From Panonychus citri (taxonomy: Eukaryota; Arthropoda; Arachnida; Trombidiformes; Tetranychidae): 64,000 nucleotides of DNA. The position numbers were made by a program, and so were the translations under genes. The stretch spans positions 1,226,501 through 1,290,500 of the forward strand of contig NW_026515546.1 of assembly GCF_014898815.1 (NCBI RefSeq), in the 5' to 3' direction. Below, piece after piece: positions 22,062-33,969 of the stretch (its first letter is position 1; the number at the start of each line of letters is the position of its first letter). Under the pieces are notes generated by a model. That model saw only the letters and a list, made by a program, of their open reading frames with translations, did not search any database and was not told the origin of the DNA.

Positions 22062-24869
22062 ATGAATCGTGGTAATTGTTTAATCAAATTTGGTTTCAAT
22101 ATTATAAATCACCAATCATCAAGATCGCTCTGGATAACAAGTTGCTCATTAAATCAACAACAACAACAAACTAATTTGGGTGATTATGATTTACCGTAAG
22201 TTGAATTTACCTTATTGACAATTGTTGTAGTTACAATAACGATTTGATTATATCTTCCTCTTTCTCTCTATAACAATTAACTTTAATCACTTGAACGTTT
22301 AATTGTGTATTTACAATCATTTCCTTTTCCTTTTCATCTATCAATCTATTTCTCCATAGACCTTTCGTTCATCCAAGTTTATCATATGCTCAGGGACGAA
22401 GTACCAAACCTTTCACCTTGGAAACTTTATCACAATTACTTGACGAAAGAGCTTCTAAAGGTAAATTTTACAAACAATTAACTTACATTAAATTTAATCG
22501 AAAATTAACTTAATCAATTCTCTGTTTGGATGTCATTCAATTCAGGTGGAAATCGGATAATTTATACTTCACATCATGAAAATAAATTTCTATCAACTTC
22601 CATGTTAAGAGATGGAGCTCATAGACTTGCATTGATACTCCATCATGAATTGGGTAAGAAACTTGGCAATTTACTTATTAAATTTTCCTTATTCATGATC
22701 AAGGGCAACAATTGAATCCATTAATTGTCAATCAATTCTCATCATCTCTCTTCCAATAGGAATCAACAAAGGAGACATGATTGGTATATGGTCATTAAAT
22801 ATCACCAATTGGGTTCTAATTAAATTTGCTGCTGATTATTTGGGAGCTGTTCTTGTAACAATTAACCCATATTACAAGACTGATGAACTTGCCTATTTAA
22901 TTGACAAATCAAAGTGTAAAATATTATTTTTACCTGGTGAAAATTCAACCCAATTAGATTATAACAATTTCACTGAAATCGTTCAAAGTAATAGTTTTAA
23001 AGCTCAAGTTTCACAGGTAAATTAGACGTTTCTTATTATTATGATTACAGTGAAACAATTAACCGGCTAAACAATTGATCTATTGATAGACACAATTAAG
23101 ACACTTGTTTTTCATTGATGGAACCCGGAAGCAAGACAAATATGGCGATTATTCAGTTTTTACCTTTGATGATTTTCCTGAATCTAAAGTTTATCAACCA
23201 ATTGATACTAATCATGATCCCGATCAACCTTCATGTCTAATGTTTACATCTGTAAGTTTTACAACTCAACTGAATTGAAATGAACTTTCTAATTGTAAAC
23301 AATTGATTGTCATTAACAGGGAACCACTGGTAAACCTAAAGGAGCACTTTTATCATCATTTGCAATGATTAACGATTGTGATTTTGCCTCTGATCGTCTT
23401 GGTATATTTGATGGCGATGAAAAGATTTGTTGTCCATTACCTTTTTTTCATTCATTTGCTTTTACTCATGCATTGGTCACCTCAGTTGTCCGAGATACTC
23501 CTATCGGTAATTTAATTGTTATTCTATCATTAACTGATTGATTTAATTGTTGTTCCTTGTTCACAATTAGTTATCAATGGTTACAGATTTGATGTGAAAA
23601 CTGTAGCTGAAGCAATTAAGCAACATAACTGTTCAACTTTACTTTGTACACCAACGATGGCCATTGATTTATTGAGCTATTTGGACGCGACTAAGATACG
23701 ATTAGACTCATTGAAAAGTAAATTGTTGTTGTTGTTGTTTACTAAACCAGTTAACAATTAACTAATTGTTTGATTTTTATGATTCAGAATTTTGTTTAGG
23801 AGGAGCTCTATCCGATCCTGGAGTAATCCGAAAGATTAAAAGTAAAATACCTTCAGTTTCAACGGTTCTAAATGGTTATGGATCAACTGAATTAAGTAAT
23901 TCTATTAATCAACCTTATGGTTCTCATTAATTAGTAGTAATTAACTTTTTCTATGATTGATAACAATTAAGGTCCTGCTGTTACATTAGCAAGTTGGAAT
24001 GACGATGAAAAGTTAATTGAATCAACTGTTGGTCGCCCATTGCCTTACACTGAAGTTAAAATTGTTGATCCAATTACAAATAAATTAGTTAAACACAATG
24101 AGAAAGGTAATCGAATCTTAATCTAACAATTAATTAGTGTTACAATTAACTGTTAATTTGTTACTACTTTTAACAATTAAGGTGAAATAAGGACCAGAGG
24201 GTTTAATGTTATGCTTGAATATTTTAACGATGAACAAAAAACTAAGGAAACAATTACTCCTTCTGGATGGTATCTAACAGGGTATGATTAAGTTAATTAG
24301 TTGATTAATTTGACGATTAACTAATTGTTAAGTGAATTGTTAAAACAGTGATTTGGGTCAAATGGATGAAAATGGTTTTCTCAAAATCGTTGGACGAATC
24401 AAGGAATTGATTATTCGTGGTGGTGAAAACATTTATCCACAAGAAGTTGAAAATATCTTAATGAGCCATCCCAAGATAATTGAAGCTCATGTAAGATGAT
24501 TAACTAATTGTTGAAGTAATTAAATTAATTGTTTCCTGTTTGATTGTTTCTCTAGGTTTTTGGTATACCTGATGAACGATATGGTGAAGAGATTTGCTCT
24601 TGGGTTACAATTGATCAAACGGAGCCAAAATTAACAACCAAAGAGATTAGAGATTTTCTCAAATCTAAAGTAAATTAACTAATTAGTTAACTAATTAATC
24701 ATTCTAACTATTAATTTATCTCTTTCTTTAATTACAGTTAACTTATTTCAAAGTACCAAGGCATATATCAATTGTGAAAGATTTCCCAATGACATCAACT
24801 TTCAAAGTATCCAAATTAATTATGAGGGAAAAGACCATTGAATTAATGAAACAATCAACCAACAATTAA
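22062..24869 (+). CDS. Medium-chain acyl-CoA ligase, ACSF2 type (mitochondrial)
   Basis: ATP-dependent activation of fatty acids to acyl-CoA through an acyl-AMP intermediate. Thirteen exons join in frame to 608 residues, close to the family's 615: 22062..22195, 22360..22460, 22546..22653, 22760..23016, 23090..23251, 23320..23506, 23571..23717, 23788..23895, 23972..24106, 24182..24281, 24349..24490, 24556..24669 and 24738..24869. The N-terminus is basic/Ser-rich and suits a mitochondrial presequence. Core motifs: the phosphate-binding [11 protein letters not shown] across the exon 5/6 junction, [19 protein letters not shown], and [20 protein letters not shown]. The C-terminal A10 region reads MTSTFKVSK, keeping the lysine but with Phe where most ligases have Gly. 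All introns are short (54-153 nt). Confidence 0.93.
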
Positions 24870-26723
24870 CTGAATACCGTATATACATAATAATCTGACT
24901 GATTGATCAATTAAGGACTAATCAACACAATTAAATTACCTAATTGTAAACAAAATATGAGCTCGTTTGATTAGACTAAAATTATTACAACTTGACCAAC
25001 AACAACAATTAACTGGTCAATTTTTAAATCAATGAAAAGTTAATTATGTTAATATTATTATTGGATTGAACAATTAACTGTTTCATTATAATTATAAATA
25101 TATTTTAATACTTAATTTGATTTTTAAATAAACTTTTCCAATCTTCTTGATCAACAATTAAGAGGTAAACAAATTGTTTAATTAATCAATGAACACTAAA
25201 AGATAATCAATCAAGTTGATTAAACTACGAAAAATTTACTGTCAAATGTAAATTTGTTAAGAACGATGATTTAGAATTGATTGTTAATCATTAATTGATT
25301 ACTATTAAAACTTGAGAGGGTTAATTGTCATCAAGTTAACATGTGATCATATAAATATCGTACTGATCATAATGGTTAATCACTTAATTGTCATTTGATT
25401 AACCACTTCTAACATTAGTTTTTTATTAATTTCCTTGTAGTTTATTTGGTAAACTTGTACTTAACCATTTTAATTGTGATTAACTTAATATATTAACACA
25501 ACAATCAAAAATTGAACCAATCAATATTTTTTTATTATTATTATTGTAGTGATTACAATCAAGTTATATTACCAATAGGATGATTAATCGATAGCAGCTA
25601 ATTGCTTGTAAATTATCAATAGATAATCAAAGATAAAATCAACAATTAACTTATCAGACAATCTTAAAGTTGTTAATAATTAACTAAACAATAATAAGCA
25701 ATTTGATTGAATTTGATTGAATTAAATATTGTTAAGTAATCGATTCATAAATCATGAAATGATTACTAAATTGCCAATGTGATTTAGACATAGACATGAT
25801 TAGTAAATTGTGATTGTTAAATTGTTGTTTACCTTGAAAAAAAAAATTTGTCAATTAATTGTCATTAATTTAATCAGGTATTCTCATTGTTAGTGCTAAG
25901 AAATGAAAAGTTTTACGTCACAATCAACCAATTTAATCAACAACAATTTAAGAGGAAACCCCAGCAATCTAATAATCTGTATATTTAATCAAAAAGTTAC
26001 ACCTTATCAGTCAATAGTTAATTGTAATCAAATTAACATCTCTAATCAATTTGATCAATTTGATAATAGTAATAAAGAAAATACAATTCAATTTGATTTG
26101 ATTAGTATAATTAATAATTTTTCATTTGCCTTCAGGTTAATTCATCACTTAATTATCAAACTACTCTTGTGAATTTATATAAACAATTTAAGTAATCATC
26201 CTGACGAGGAAGTTAATTGTCATATGATTAGTACGTTGGAGTTGAAAATCAACTTTCACTATTTAGTTTCTAGTATTAAATGAGTTAAAGTTAATTGTCA
26301 GAGTTTTGGGTTATTAAATCAAATCTAATTGTGACGAAATTGACAGAGTTTCATATTGTAATTAATTATAATTGCTAATAGAAACAATTTATAATTGTTA
26401 TTAACACTCATGGTTAATCACATTGAGTCTGCATGATTACCTGAGCCATTACTTTATAATTTAATCATGTTGGTTAATCATAACAATTGCAACCATGATC
26501 ATGATTAAAGTGATGGTGTCGCTTTAATCAACCTCTTATTGTCCTCCCTCTTAAATTGCCAATGTATTAATTGTAATCATTTTCATTCCGATCCAACAAT
26601 CAACCAAATCATAACCAACAGTCAACGACAACAATCAACAATCAACAACCACTAATCACTAATCACATCATCGTTTTTAATCAATGTTAATCTCCATTGA
26701 ATAATCTGAGTAATTAAAAAAAA
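24870..26723. other. Long AT-rich non-coding gap
   Basis: About 1.85 kb of very AT-rich DNA dominated by CAATTAA/TTAATTG words. The frame at 25903-26172 has the same base composition as its surroundings and is not accepted as a gene. An AATAAA at 25128 may belong to ACSF2. No RNA gene is seen. Confidence 0.5.
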
Positions 26724-28637
26724 ATGCTTTTCAATTTGTTTCAATCATCATCATCACCATCGCCATCAACAATTAACATTACAACAATTCATGGAGTTGC
26801 AAACAATTTATCATCATCAAAATTAACTAATGATAAACTTATTCCAAACTCAATTAAAACCAATATTGTTCAATTATCAATTCTTGTTGATAAAATTGAG
26901 TTAATTGCTCCAACATATGATAGACCAGGTTATAAGAAAGCCAATGGTTTTCGTACAATAATTAAAGTAATTAACAAATTTGTACCAATATTGGTTAAAT
27001 TGACATCTCTTGATTGTCCAGAAAATGTTCAACAATTGATTAATGAAACAAATCAACGATCATCAACATCACCGAGCAATTATGTCAACTCAATCAACGG
27101 AGTTTTAACAATTCTCATTGAATTGTGTAATTTAACAATTGATTGTCATCAAAATTGGTCCATAATTAAAGACCCTAAAGAAAAGTATCTTTGGCTTCAA
27201 CGGACTTATCGTTATACTTACGAAAAACTGGCCAACGAACTGATAGATTACTGGACGTACCACGAACTATTCTGGTACGAATCATCGATTCGTGATTATC
27301 TTTCGTATACAATTAGTGCTTTCACCACTTTATCTAAGCCCCCGGTCTCTTTATTGTCTCTATTATGTCGACGAGAACGCGGCTCACGAATGACCTCAAT
27401 CGCTTGGAAAGGTGATCCCTTTTTCCAGACAACGGTGATAAATTTACTCGACAATCCAATAGTCGATAATATCAACAAACTTTTCTTCAAATTTTCCGGA
27501 ATCAGTTTGAGAAATATCAAAATCCCTCGTCAGAAAGATTGGATTATCCCTTTTGATGGTAATCCAGTGGTTCATCGTGACACTCTTGATCAACCACCAA
27601 CGGAATCATTTGTTACATGTGATCAAATTAAATTACGTTTATATCAAGTGGACAATTTACCACCCAATGGAACTGTTATCATCCATATTCAGGGTGGTGG
27701 TTTCATGGTTGATGCTCATGCAGTTCATGCAAGTTATATTAAATCGTGGTTACCCCAACTATCTGGAGCAATTGTGGTCAATATTGATTACAGTTTAAGT
27801 GTCCGTTATCCCGTTGCTCTACAAGAAATTGTCGATTCCATCCTTTGGTTAGTCAGTCCAAACAATATTACCGAAATCGCTACGACCCTACAGTTTATAC
27901 CCGATAATTTAATTATCCTTGGTGATTCTTGCGGTGGTTATTTGGGTTTGGCTGCTTGTGCCGTTCTCCGAGATATCAAAGATCTTGCCCCAGGTCAAAT
28001 TACCGTTTTCCCTTCGTCGTTAGTTTGTTTATCTCCGGTCATGGCTCCAGTTAATCTCAACTATTCACCTTCTTTACTATTGTCAATGCTTGACCCTTTT
28101 CTATGTCCAACTCTTAATCTTCAAGTTTTATCTCTTTATTCAACTGGTATTACCTTGGATTCTGAATGTCAATCGACTATCGATCTATCTGCAACTGTGA
28201 CGATGTCATCATCATCTTCTTCTTCATCTTCAGAATCTTCATCACCGATTATCGGCTATGTGAAAGAGTCTCTTTGGTTTACTTTGGGTCGATGTCTATT
28301 TGGTCGGGATGTTTGCTGGTTCGATTGTGATCCGATTACCTTTGAGAAAAGATTGAACAAATTGACCGATAAACTTTTCCATCCTTACATTTCATTATTA
28401 ACTTCTTACGATTTAAATCGACTAACTGACCATTTAAAGGTTCACCTGGTCACCTCTGATCTTGATGTTCAACTGGACAGTGCACTTGAATTCGAAAGAG
28501 TTTGGAAAGGTTCACTGACCATCGATATTGTTGATGATCTTCCTCACGGTTTCTATGCTTTCTCAATGCTTTCCAAAACCGCCAAAGATGGTGCACAAAT
28601 TTGTCTCGACCGGTTGAAACAGTCAATCAATCGTTAA
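26724..28637 (+). CDS. Hormone-sensitive-lipase-like protein, paralogue 1
   Basis: Predicted neutral acylglycerol/sterol ester lipase of the HSL family (alpha/beta hydrolase). Intronless, 637 residues, against 775 or more in mammals. The N-terminal HSL domain (about 40-290) is recognisable by LIAPTYDRPGYKKANGFRTI and by conserved helices. The catalytic domain starts near residue 310. The nucleophile Ser402 lies in GDSCGG, Asp581 in SDLDVQLD and His608 in LPHGFYAF, so the triad is complete. The oxyanion-hole motif reads QGGGF at 323-327, with Gln replacing the usual His of HGGG. A Ser-rich insert (about residues 490-510) is encoded by a TCA/TCT repeat. A second intronless paralogue at 31658 shares the Gln change, so the pair likely arose by local duplication after intron loss. 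Confidence 0.87.
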   Translation: MLFNLFQSSSSPSPSTINITTIHGVANNLSSSKLTNDKLIPNSIKTNIVQLSILVDKIELIAPTYDRPGYKKANGFRTIIKVINKFVPILVKLTSLDCPENVQQLINETNQRSSTSPSNYVNSINGVLTILIELCNLTIDCHQNWSIIKDPKEKYLWLQRTYRYTYEKLANELIDYWTYHELFWYESSIRDYLSYTISAFTTLSKPPVSLLSLLCRRERGSRMTSIAWKGDPFFQTTVINLLDNPIVDNINKLFFKFSGISLRNIKIPRQKDWIIPFDGNPVVHRDTLDQPPTESFVTCDQIKLRLYQVDNLPPNGTVIIHIQGGGFMVDAHAVHASYIKSWLPQLSGAIVVNIDYSLSVRYPVALQEIVDSILWLVSPNNITEIATTLQFIPDNLIILGDSCGGYLGLAACAVLRDIKDLAPGQITVFPSSLVCLSPVMAPVNLNYSPSLLLSMLDPFLCPTLNLQVLSLYSTGITLDSECQSTIDLSATVTMSSSSSSSSSESSSPIIGYVKESLWFTLGRCLFGRDVCWFDCDPITFEKRLNKLTDKLFHPYISLLTSYDLNRLTDHLKVHLVTSDLDVQLDSALEFERVWKGSLTIDIVDDLPHGFYAFSMLSKTAKDGAQICLDRLKQSINR

Positions 28638-29311
28638 TCTAATTGAATGATTACAATTTCAATTCACTTGCTAATCTTAATCCTTTTCCTTTTTTTTTCA
28701 CTACACCCAAAAGTCAATCCAATTTAGAAATTGACTCCTATTTCCAATCATTATCATCATAATTTACTGATCAATCTATTAATTGTCTGGCTGCTCAAAT
28801 TTACTTTTAGTCAGACAGATAATATAATATTAATTTGATTGATTCTATTCAATTTTCTTCAATTATTATTCAATCTTTTGTTACATAATGAAAATTATCT
28901 CTCAATTCAATTGAATACAAGACGAGTTTAAAATTACTTCAATTTACTAATAATAATCTTTTAATTATCTCCGACTATGAATTGACGTCAATCAATAATC
29001 ACCAGAATCACAACTGATAATCAAGCATAAGAATCAATCTAAATGATAAAGTTGATTTCCTTGAGAATTTTTTCAAAATTCGCGCTTTAAAATTGGAATA
29101 ACAAAAAAGTCCCTATGGAAGATAAATATTATTTATAGTGAGAATATTTTTCTTTGAGTGACCAAGAATCTAAAAAGAAAAACAATTAAATTACCCTGAT
29201 AGTTACAGAAGCGACACTAATTGTTGAATTTGTTGGTTAACAATAGTTTATATGAAGTGTTTTGGTTAATTCAACTCGAAACTCGAACTTGTTATTAGAA
29301 CCAAATAAACG
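28638..29311. other. Non-coding gap between lipase 1 and the repeat protein
   Basis: AT-rich spacer with no supported exon or RNA gene. It should hold the lipase 3' UTR and the promoter of the gene at 29312. Confidence 0.5.
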
Positions 29312-30736
29312 ATGAATTGTTTTCAGGAAACTTTCCTTCGGTGTGCAGCAGATCATTATGGTTTTGATGCCGATTTTGACTTTGTTTTGGTTACATTGGA
29401 TGATTTGTTAATTCCAGATACAAGTAGATCACCAATGACCTCAAAACTTGGCGACAAAACGGAAGATGACGGCGAAGAAGAGAAGGAAAGAATTTCCCAT
29501 TATTCTCAGGCCATAAAATTCTATCGGGAACATATTCGAAATAGAAAATTCCAGCCGAAAACTAAACATAAATGGTCACATTATTATCCAAATGGTCCAA
29601 ATTATTGCGAAAAAGTGACCGAAACCATGAGCCAAATTTTCATTTCATCGTTGATTAAAAATTATCTTGGACACATTGACTACGAATTTGCTGAAAATGT
29701 TTTACTTGCCTTCCAAGGGGACAAAGAGCAACCGATAGCCAGTGTCCAGTCTATGGTTAAACATTATGTTGACTGTCGGATATTCACACCAAGTTTTTAT
29801 ACTCTAAATGACGCTAACATCTTCCAACAGCGATTCCTTTTATGTGCAGTTAAACACTACGAAATTGAGTACAATTGTTACACCGAAGGATCAAAATACG
29901 ATTCTGAACATCGTTTCGAGTATATCAAGTTCCTCGATTACCTTGTTTCGACATTCAATAAGTTGGCCTTGAACGAAGAGGAAGAATTCACTGGTCAATG
30001 GATAAAATTTCAATACGATTTGACCATTTTACTTCGAGATAATCGTATTCGAAAACGGAATCTGAGTAAATGCAAAAAGATTTACTATCCACGTGAAGTA
30101 GTGACAAAAATGGACAAAACTTTTATCGATTCGTTTTCGACTGCAATGAAAATCGACTACAAATTTTGCTGTAAAGTTTTAGACCATTTTCATGGTAAAC
30201 AAGGTTTGAAATCGACGGAGGAAGATGTTAAACTCACGATAAAATATTTACATGAGAATAAGAAAGGTGAACATCCCCTCGCAAAGGCCAATATCTTTCA
30301 ACGGAACTTCCTAGCACTAACTTCATGTTATTTTCGCGATAAAAATGACTTCGATATTATCAATGGACTTGTCGATAATGATTATATAGTCAACACCTTC
30401 AATGGATTAAAGATCAATGATGATCAACAGTTTGCTCCAGAATTGATTATCGAAGCATATGAATCGACTATTGGTAAGCTTGGGGCTTGGTTCTTGTTGG
30501 AACAACATTCTCAGGAAACTATCGAAAAAATGGAAAATATATTCATCGAAAACACTAAAAAGCATTTCTGTCAAAATATCGATATTAAATTCACCGCTAA
30601 TATAATAACTTCATTTCGAGATGTTCAGAAAAGTCTTTACCATCTTCCATCACCTCCTCAATCTCCCATAAACGACACTTTGGACAATGAGGACTCATTT
30701 TTTTACCTTCGTGATGTTGAAAATCTCTCGAACTGA
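29312..30736 (+). CDS. Unknown intracellular protein with three internal A+B repeats
   Basis: Not recognised. Single exon, 474 residues, no signal peptide or membrane span, rich in Lys, Asp, Tyr and Phe. I see three repeats of a two-part unit. Part A: NCFQETFLRCAADHY (residue 2), NIFQQRFLLCAVKHY (169), NIFQRNFLALTSCYF (327). Part B: VTETMSQIFISSLIKNYLG (102), VVTKMDKTFIDSFSTAMK (263), TIEKMENIFIENTKKHF (403), each followed by IDYxF or IDIKF and a VLxxF-like helix. Between A and B, units 2 and 3 share STFNKLALNEEEEF and NTFNGLKINDDQQF. Each unit is probably an all-helical module of roughly 110-160 residues. TTTTCAG at the start codes for the conserved FQ, so the ATG at 29312 is supported and no upstream exon is needed. 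It sits between two HSL paralogues. Confidence 0.75.
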   Translation: MNCFQETFLRCAADHYGFDADFDFVLVTLDDLLIPDTSRSPMTSKLGDKTEDDGEEEKERISHYSQAIKFYREHIRNRKFQPKTKHKWSHYYPNGPNYCEKVTETMSQIFISSLIKNYLGHIDYEFAENVLLAFQGDKEQPIASVQSMVKHYVDCRIFTPSFYTLNDANIFQQRFLLCAVKHYEIEYNCYTEGSKYDSEHRFEYIKFLDYLVSTFNKLALNEEEEFTGQWIKFQYDLTILLRDNRIRKRNLSKCKKIYYPREVVTKMDKTFIDSFSTAMKIDYKFCCKVLDHFHGKQGLKSTEEDVKLTIKYLHENKKGEHPLAKANIFQRNFLALTSCYFRDKNDFDIINGLVDNDYIVNTFNGLKINDDQQFAPELIIEAYESTIGKLGAWFLLEQHSQETIEKMENIFIENTKKHFCQNIDIKFTANIITSFRDVQKSLYHLPSPPQSPINDTLDNEDSFFYLRDVENLSN

Positions 30737-31657
30737 TTATCATCTTTATCGGGCCTAAATGTGAGCCATCGTCATTCAATCTCCATGTAATGAATGAAAA
30801 TCTGCTGAACATTTTGCCACAATATCGAGATTCAATTCATCCTTTATTCAGAAAAGTTCAATCCTGATTTCGTTCTTGGTGACAAAACAAAATGTCTGCT
30901 AATTATTTTACTCTCGTAGCATTTAACCAACAATGAATTCAACTTAAACAATTATCATATCATTTCAATCGTATGTCAAGCAATTAAATAAATTGAATAT
31001 TTTTTTTTGCAATCAATCAATCAACACAAAAAACAATACCTTCAAAAAATAATCATAATTTAATCAATTCAACTAAACTAAAATATATTCGTACAATTTT
31101 GATAAAAATCACAATCGCAATCAACTGTTGCAATTAATTTCCAAATAAAATGAGCAATAAATTGTTTACATTTTCATTTCAAATTTCACACCAAAAGCAA
31201 AATGGAAAGATAATTAATCTTTGATTGTAATCAATGTTTTCCTTCAATCTTTAATTGATGATAATGTTACTCCTGTTAATTAACGACAATTATAACCTCG
31301 TGCTTACCTAATTAAGATTGAATCTTCATCCATAATCAGTTTTTACTGTTGATCATCAAGCTTCATTTTCAATCTATTAATAATATTAACCATTTGATGA
31401 CAACAACAACAACAACAACAATTAATGTTTCTATTTTGTAATTAAATAATCATTTCAATTGCGATACATTTGAAATCTTAACTAACCTGATTTTCTGGTT
31501 ACAATTTGTTTCTACAGGTAAATCATCAGCTGATCAGCTGATCAATTTTACTTTTTATCAACAAAAATCAAAATTTTCCTATTTCTGTGATTATTGTGAT
31601 TCTATGGTGACTTTATTCATAATTATCTTCACAATTAAATTAATTGCTTGGGTTTAG
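30737..31657. other. Non-coding gap between the repeat protein and lipase 2
   Basis: AT-rich spacer with a (CAA)n tract near 31400-31420 and a perfect palindrome ATCAGCTGATCAGCTGAT near 31528. No coding exon or RNA gene is supported. Confidence 0.5.
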
Positions 31658-33436
31658 ATGGATCTTGATGAATTTCTGATTAAATTAAAATCATCCAATG
31701 AATCAAATAAACATGGAAATTTGATTAATTCACTTGAAAGATTATCCAGTTTATGTGAAACCTTAACTCGATTGGCACCTCAACATGATTGGAAAGATTT
31801 ACCTTATAATGGATTTAGAAGTCTAATCAAATTGTGTAATCTATTTACAATTAACGTTCTAAGAGTTAAATGTAATCCACTAATTGTCAATAATGATCAA
31901 GAATCTTTGATCAACACTATCAAACTTTTAATCGCAATGACAGAGCGAGCAGTTGATTATCATCGAGATGGTCAAGAGCCGGACGAAGGTTTCAAATGTG
32001 ATAAAGTAGTGAAAACTTTTCGTGACCTTAGGCAACATTTTGACGAAATCGAACCTTACCTTAAATCGTATTGGGCCGATAATGCGCTGTTCTGGATGAC
32101 CCCAGATTCCCGTTGGGTACCATATTATTTCTCGTTGGTCTACTCATTGGTCCATCGATTTCCGAAATCATTGTTGGCCTCAGTTTCTAACACTGAGTAC
32201 GCCAATATAATGACCTTTTCAACCTGGAAGGCTACACTTTTTTTCCCGATCAATTTGGCAAATTATGTTGATAACTTTATAACTCGAACCTACAGTGGCC
32301 TCAGATTCATGGTATCCGATGTTGAGTATCGTGAGTTTATGGTACCAAGACAGTCAAAATGGATCATAAATGATGATGGAAGTCGAATATCATCTTCACC
32401 GGAAGATGATGACAAATTCATGAGGGAAAAAAAAGAAACTGTTCTTTGTCATCTGATGCGATATAAACCTCATCAACCCTCCGGCGATGTTATCATTCAT
32501 GCTCAAGGCGGTGGATTAGTTGTTGATGCTCGACAATTACACGAGGAGTACCTACGTGATTGGGTACAACAATTGGACGGTTCAACGATAATTAACATTG
32601 CTTACAGTCGATTCGTTAGGTATCCGTTTGCCCTTCAAGAAATTCTTGACGTTTTCCTTTGGTTAACCAGCGGCGATGATCAAGTTGATAAAATGATTGG
32701 ATTTAAACCAAAACGGATAATCTGCCTTGGCGATTCTGCCGGAGCTTATCTGCTTTTCTCCTTGTGTTTGGTTGCTCGTGATATTCAATTAATCTCCCCA
32801 ATGGACATAAAAACCTTCCCGAAAGCACTGGTCGCCTTTAGTCCGATTCTTTCCTCAGCAAGTTCCAAAATTTTCCCCTCCTTTCTACTCTCATATATTG
32901 ACCCTTTTCTCTGTCCATCTTTACTACTCCATTGTTTCTCACTATATGGATCGGGTGTGATCTTTGACTCCGATTGTATTGACCTGGAAAATGTCAACAC
33001 CAACTATCAATCGTCCAGTAAACCAATCAACTGGTCAACTTGGTTAACCGATAAATATACAATGTCAACCTCGAGTTTTAAAAACTTTTATAATACCTGG
33101 TTAAAGAAGGGTAAAAGTTGGTACGATTGTGATAACGAAACATTTGAAGAAAGGGTCAACCAAATGGCCTCAAGAATAACGATTCCCTACATATCACCCG
33201 TGGTCTCATATGATTTGGAGACAATTAAAGATTTAGAATTATATTTAATTTCAACTGAATTTGATCCACTTTTGGATACCAATATTGAACTTGCCAAAAA
33301 ATGGAAAGGTAAACTGACCCTCGACGTGATTGACCAAATGGCCCACGGATTTAGTGCCTATTATTCATTAAGTAATTCCTGTTACCAGGCATCTAAATTG
33401 TGCCTTCAAAGATTAAAAGAATCAGTTTCATCATGA
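31658..33436 (+). CDS. Hormone-sensitive-lipase-like protein, paralogue 2
   Basis: Intronless, 592 residues, same family as the gene at 26724. The N-terminal HSL domain has LAPQHDWKDLPYNGFRSLI. The catalytic domain has Ser360 in GDSAGAY, Asp536 in EFDPLLD (the family's DPxLD form) and His563 in AHGFSAYY. The oxyanion-hole motif again has Gln in place of His (QGGGL, from residue 283). After the oxyanion strand both paralogues share an NIxYSxxVRYPxALQEI block, where classic HSL has a DYSLAPE-type sequence. Between nucleophile and Asp the sequence diverges strongly from paralogue 1. An AATAAA at 33474 lies just downstream. Substrate preference cannot be read from the sequence; active triads in both copies argue against pseudogenes. 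Confidence 0.87.
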   Translation: MDLDEFLIKLKSSNESNKHGNLINSLERLSSLCETLTRLAPQHDWKDLPYNGFRSLIKLCNLFTINVLRVKCNPLIVNNDQESLINTIKLLIAMTERAVDYHRDGQEPDEGFKCDKVVKTFRDLRQHFDEIEPYLKSYWADNALFWMTPDSRWVPYYFSLVYSLVHRFPKSLLASVSNTEYANIMTFSTWKATLFFPINLANYVDNFITRTYSGLRFMVSDVEYREFMVPRQSKWIINDDGSRISSSPEDDDKFMREKKETVLCHLMRYKPHQPSGDVIIHAQGGGLVVDARQLHEEYLRDWVQQLDGSTIINIAYSRFVRYPFALQEILDVFLWLTSGDDQVDKMIGFKPKRIICLGDSAGAYLLFSLCLVARDIQLISPMDIKTFPKALVAFSPILSSASSKIFPSFLLSYIDPFLCPSLLLHCFSLYGSGVIFDSDCIDLENVNTNYQSSSKPINWSTWLTDKYTMSTSSFKNFYNTWLKKGKSWYDCDNETFEERVNQMASRITIPYISPVVSYDLETIKDLELYLISTEFDPLLDTNIELAKKWKGKLTLDVIDQMAHGFSAYYSLSNSCYQASKLCLQRLKESVSS

Positions 33437-33906
33437 ACAATTATCTTCTTCTTATTCTTGTAAACATATAAATAATAAAAAATTTTGTATTTTCATTGAA
33501 ATTTCATTTTTAATTCCTGAATAATAATAACCCAACAAGCACAATTATTAATATATCATGAAAATGTATTTATACCTGTAAAGGTAAGGAGGGAAGGAGA
33601 GATTACTTAATATTCATCTTGAACAGGGTGAAATTTTTACATGGTACATTTTGTTCATTATTACTGAAATCACCATGAAAAAAAATTAATCAACGATTGG
33701 AAACAAATCAAGGATGTTACTCTGTTGACGGACATAATTAAAGGTATGACTGCTCATCTCTTCTGGATGATTAACTTGATTATTTTGTTATGAAGGATTG
33801 ACAAGCATTCAGAATTCATCAGAACTTTTTTGAAGAAGAAAAAAGAAAAAAAAACATTGATGGAATCGCAATGAACTACATCATCCACCCTGAAGGCAAA
33901 GTTTAT

Positions 33907-33969
<63 letters not shown>

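Noticed and set aside
25903..26172. Open frame of 89 codons in the AT-rich gap
   Set aside because: Same word composition as surrounding non-coding DNA, no splice or promoter context, no recognisable residues.
31528..31545. Perfect palindrome ATCAGCTGATCAGCTGAT
   Set aside because: Short and isolated; palindromes of this size are expected occasionally and no gene context supports a site.
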